A DNA stretch of 64,000 nt from Roseiarcus sp963824475 (GTDB lineage: Bacteria > Pseudomonadota > Alphaproteobacteria > Rhizobiales > Beijerinckiaceae). Shown here piece by piece: positions 62,023 through 64,000 of this stretch. The position numbers and the translations under genes were made by a program. The notes beneath the pieces were generated by a model. The model was not told the DNA's origin, searched no databases, and worked only from the letters and a program-made list of their open reading frames with translations. The stretch is taken from the NCBI GenBank assembly GCA_963824475.1, contig CAWGPR010000011.1, positions 372,001 to 436,000 on the forward strand, read 5' to 3'. How positions within the stretch are numbered: position 1 is the stretch's first letter; each line of letters begins with the position of its first letter.

Positions 62023-62712
62023 GTTCTAAAACGCCTGGAGCAAGTCGGCGCACCAAAGCAATCAGGCGTTATTATCGAGGGTGCTTGGTGGCCGAGAGCC
62101 ACCGATTGGTGGACCTCGAAGGGGCTGCCGCGCGTTTCCTTCGACGTAACCGCAACCAATGCCAACGAAGCTCTGCGCGCCTTCGAAATAGCCTTGCGGG
62201 CGACGTTCGATGCAATAGATGGAGCTGGTTTGCGTGCGTTAATTTTGCTCGAAACCCCAATCCTCCTTGATAGCGATGAGAACCTGATTTCCGCTCCGGA
62301 GTGTATTGTCAGGAGCAAAGACAATGGGGAAGATTGCAATATGGACATTGCGATGCATCGAAGGTTTTCTAAGGACGTAAACTTGGTAATATCCAGAGTG
62401 GCTAAATCATATAAGAATGTTAAGACACTTGATCTGACACCTGTGCTCTGTAACGATCGTGTATGCCCCGCGCGGATCCATGGAACTATAGCGTATATCG
62501 ATTATGAACATCTGACAGCCACCGTAGCTCATACTCTCACAAATTCGTTAGCTCCTTATCTTGAATGGTTGGTTGACGGTGATTCGGACGTCCAGCCGCC
62601 TCCGAAAAAGCCGATGGAAAGCGCGCCGCCCTGCGCGGAGATCAGCGGTAAATCCCATTTTCCCGCCTCATTCCGCTCGCTCGCGCGGAAGAGGGGGACC
62701 CTAGGGCGCTAA
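62023..62712 (+). pseudogene. Acyltransferase-SGNH gene, segment 3 of 3 (C-terminal SGNH domain)
   Basis: Joined to 55605-55607 it reads FNDL-VLKRLEQVGAPKQSGVIIEGAWWP, then VSFDVTATNANEALRAFEIALRATFDAIDGAG (by AFEIALRATFDAIDGAG), LILLETPILL and near the end DLTPVLCNDRVCPAR...AYIDYEHLTATVAHTL with the catalytic Asp/His pair (YIDYEHLT). Stop TAA 62710-62712. The last ~20 codons look like non-homologous 3' flank. The whole gene would encode ~732 residues and probably acylated a surface polysaccharide. Confidence 0.88.
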
Positions 62713-64000
62713 AATGCGAACGCGTAGACCTGCCCGCCGCTCGCGACATAGAGCCGGTCGCCGGCGGCGATGAGCGTCTGAAACCGGTGCAAGCCGCGCA
62801 TATGCTCCGGCGGCGAGGCGATGAGCTCGCCCGTGTCGCCCCGGAAGGCGTAGAGCCGGTTGTCGGCCTCGGCGCCGACGATGAACACGATCGGATTCGC
62901 GCCTCCGTCTGTGGTGGTGACGATCGGCGACCCGCGGTTGCCGGGGACCGCAGCGCACCAGGCGGTTTCGATCGCCGGCGTGGGATCGACGCGAAATCTT
63001 GAGCGCGACAAGTCCTTTCCCCGCCTTGTCGGGCGGACAATTCGCGCCGTAGCCCTGCAGCGCGACGAACGTGGCCTCGCCCACGCTCCAGACCGCCGGC
63101 GAGGCGATGGTCACGTTCGCCATGACATGCGCGTCCAAGACCGCGCGACCGATCCCGCCGAGATTGTCGCGATCGAGAAGGTAGGCGTCGCCAGCCTTGC
63201 CGATAGCGAAGATGAGCTTTCGAACGCCCTTGGCGCTCGGAACGTCGAGCGGGATCGGGGCGGTTGCGCCGAGGTCCCGATCGGCGCCATCGAGAAAGCT
63301 CCAGTTCGAGGGGGCGAAAAAGTCGCGCGGGTCGACCGAGCGGGCCAGGCCAGGGCCGAAGCGCAGGACGGCTTCGCCATCGCTCCAGACGCGCGCGCCA
63401 AACGTGTTGCCGGTCGCAACGAACAGCGACTTGCCATCGCCGGTGACCCCGCCTTGTCCCCAGATGCCGCCGCCGCGGGCCCGGGTCGCGAAGCTCTCGA
63501 CATTGGCGGGATCGCTTTGGGACACGCCGACGACAATTCCGTGATAGTCGCCGCAATCGCCAAAGTGGCCGCTGTAAGGAACGAAGACGCGGCCCGCGAA
63601 TAGCGCGAGCGCCCCGCGCTCATTCTCAACCGCGGGCGTGAAGCTCACCTTGAGCGCCGTCGCGACGTCAACCGGCCAGCCGGGCTCGGTCGATCCGTCG
63701 GCGAGCGCGAGCGCATAGATTTCATGCCGCGGCTCGCCCGCGCGCATGACCATGGCGTCGAGATAGAGCGTCGCGCGCGCCGGATCGATGACCGGCGTTC
63801 CGGTCACGCCAAGGGTCGGCAGATTGCCGCAAGGGAGCGCCGAGCGCGGGACCGGCTCGCCCAGCGTGCGCTGCCAGATTTGCGCGCCGCTCTCGGCGTC
63901 GATCGCGTAGACCTCGTCCTGGTCCGTCGCCACGATCAGCATGGCCTTGCCCGATCCCGGCTGGCGCCAGAAGAGCGGCTGCGCATAGACGTTGCCGCGA
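62709..64000 (-). CDS. PQQ-binding-like beta-propeller protein, runs off right edge, frame broken by one base
   Basis: Propeller of repeated strands: YAIDAESGAQIWQRTLGEPV, VTGTPVIDPARATLYLDAMV, GQGGVTGDGKSLFVATGNTF, AFRGDTGELIASPPEHMRGL, and it ends VYAFAF at TAG 62709-62711. The frame is open to base 64000 (GNVYAQPLFWRQPGSGKAML), so the start is outside. A one-base excess in GAAATC (62993-62998) breaks the frame; removing it gives LVALKIRVDPTPAIETAW. No PQQ-dehydrogenase active-site motif is visible, so it is a structural relative with unknown role. Confidence 0.82.

Noticed and set aside
51100..62712. Composite transposon carrying cargo genes
   Set aside because: The material between IS copies is either other IS elements or pieces of the interrupted acyltransferase gene, so there is no cargo.

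Overview
The window is GC-rich DNA with the gene content of an alphaproteobacterium, most likely Hyphomicrobiales (Beijerinckiaceae/Methylocystaceae-like). Pointers are the RACo/DUF1638/corrinoid-protein group, GPCxSAC-type periplasmic proteins, the repeat and IS types, and frameshifts that cluster at GANTC, the CcrM methylation motif. Genus cannot be fixed from sequence alone. No rRNA, tRNA, CRISPR or prophage was seen.

Layout. 1-6.6 kb: EamA exporter, a HicAB module sitting inside a duplicated maoC 3' end, maoC-SDR pair, FMN reductase, nitrilase-family amidase, a split unknown gene, and a Phd/VapC module. 6.8-14.2 kb: a corrinoid C1-transfer accessory locus (corrinoid protein, SRPBCC, DUF1638, 'virulence factor', RACo activator, FolC, xylulokinase) with no methyltransferase gene in view. 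14.2-24.1 kb: MarC, sterol-desaturase-like protein, EamA, SDR, a membrane-anchored pentapeptide-repeat protein, a RelE/Xre module, cupin, two dehydrogenases. 24.2-30.6 kb (minus strand): nucleoside uptake and salvage operon (BMP binding protein, ATPase, two permeases, cytidine deaminase) with prs upstream. 30.8-35.6 kb: lipoprotein, uvrC, VapBC, and an ArsR-DUF1801-AHSA1 operon. 35.9-45 kb: autotransporter-like barrel protein, a MITE-like element, prmA, zwf, GNAT, an IS5-type element, isovaleryl-CoA dehydrogenase. 45.2-51 kb: sulP remnant, small secreted proteins, GH15 glucanase, PBP4-type carboxypeptidase. 51.1-62.7 kb: one acyltransferase-SGNH gene cut at two CTAG sites by a pile-up of seven IS copies (three families of IS630 type plus one IS256). 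62.7-64 kb: a PQQ-type beta-propeller gene running off the right edge.

Three features cut across the window. First, at least six reading-frame breaks are each explained by one extra A inside a GANTC site (GANTC read as GAANTC), including one seen by comparing IS copies; this looks like consensus error at CcrM-methylated sites rather than true gene decay. Second, a roughly 260-290 bp hairpin-bearing intergenic repeat occurs three times. Third, the IS630-type elements insert at the TA of CTAG, rebuild CTAG at their junctions, and in two families take the transposase stop codon from the target site. Four toxin-antitoxin modules lie in the first 34 kb, three of them next to clear palindromic operator candidates.
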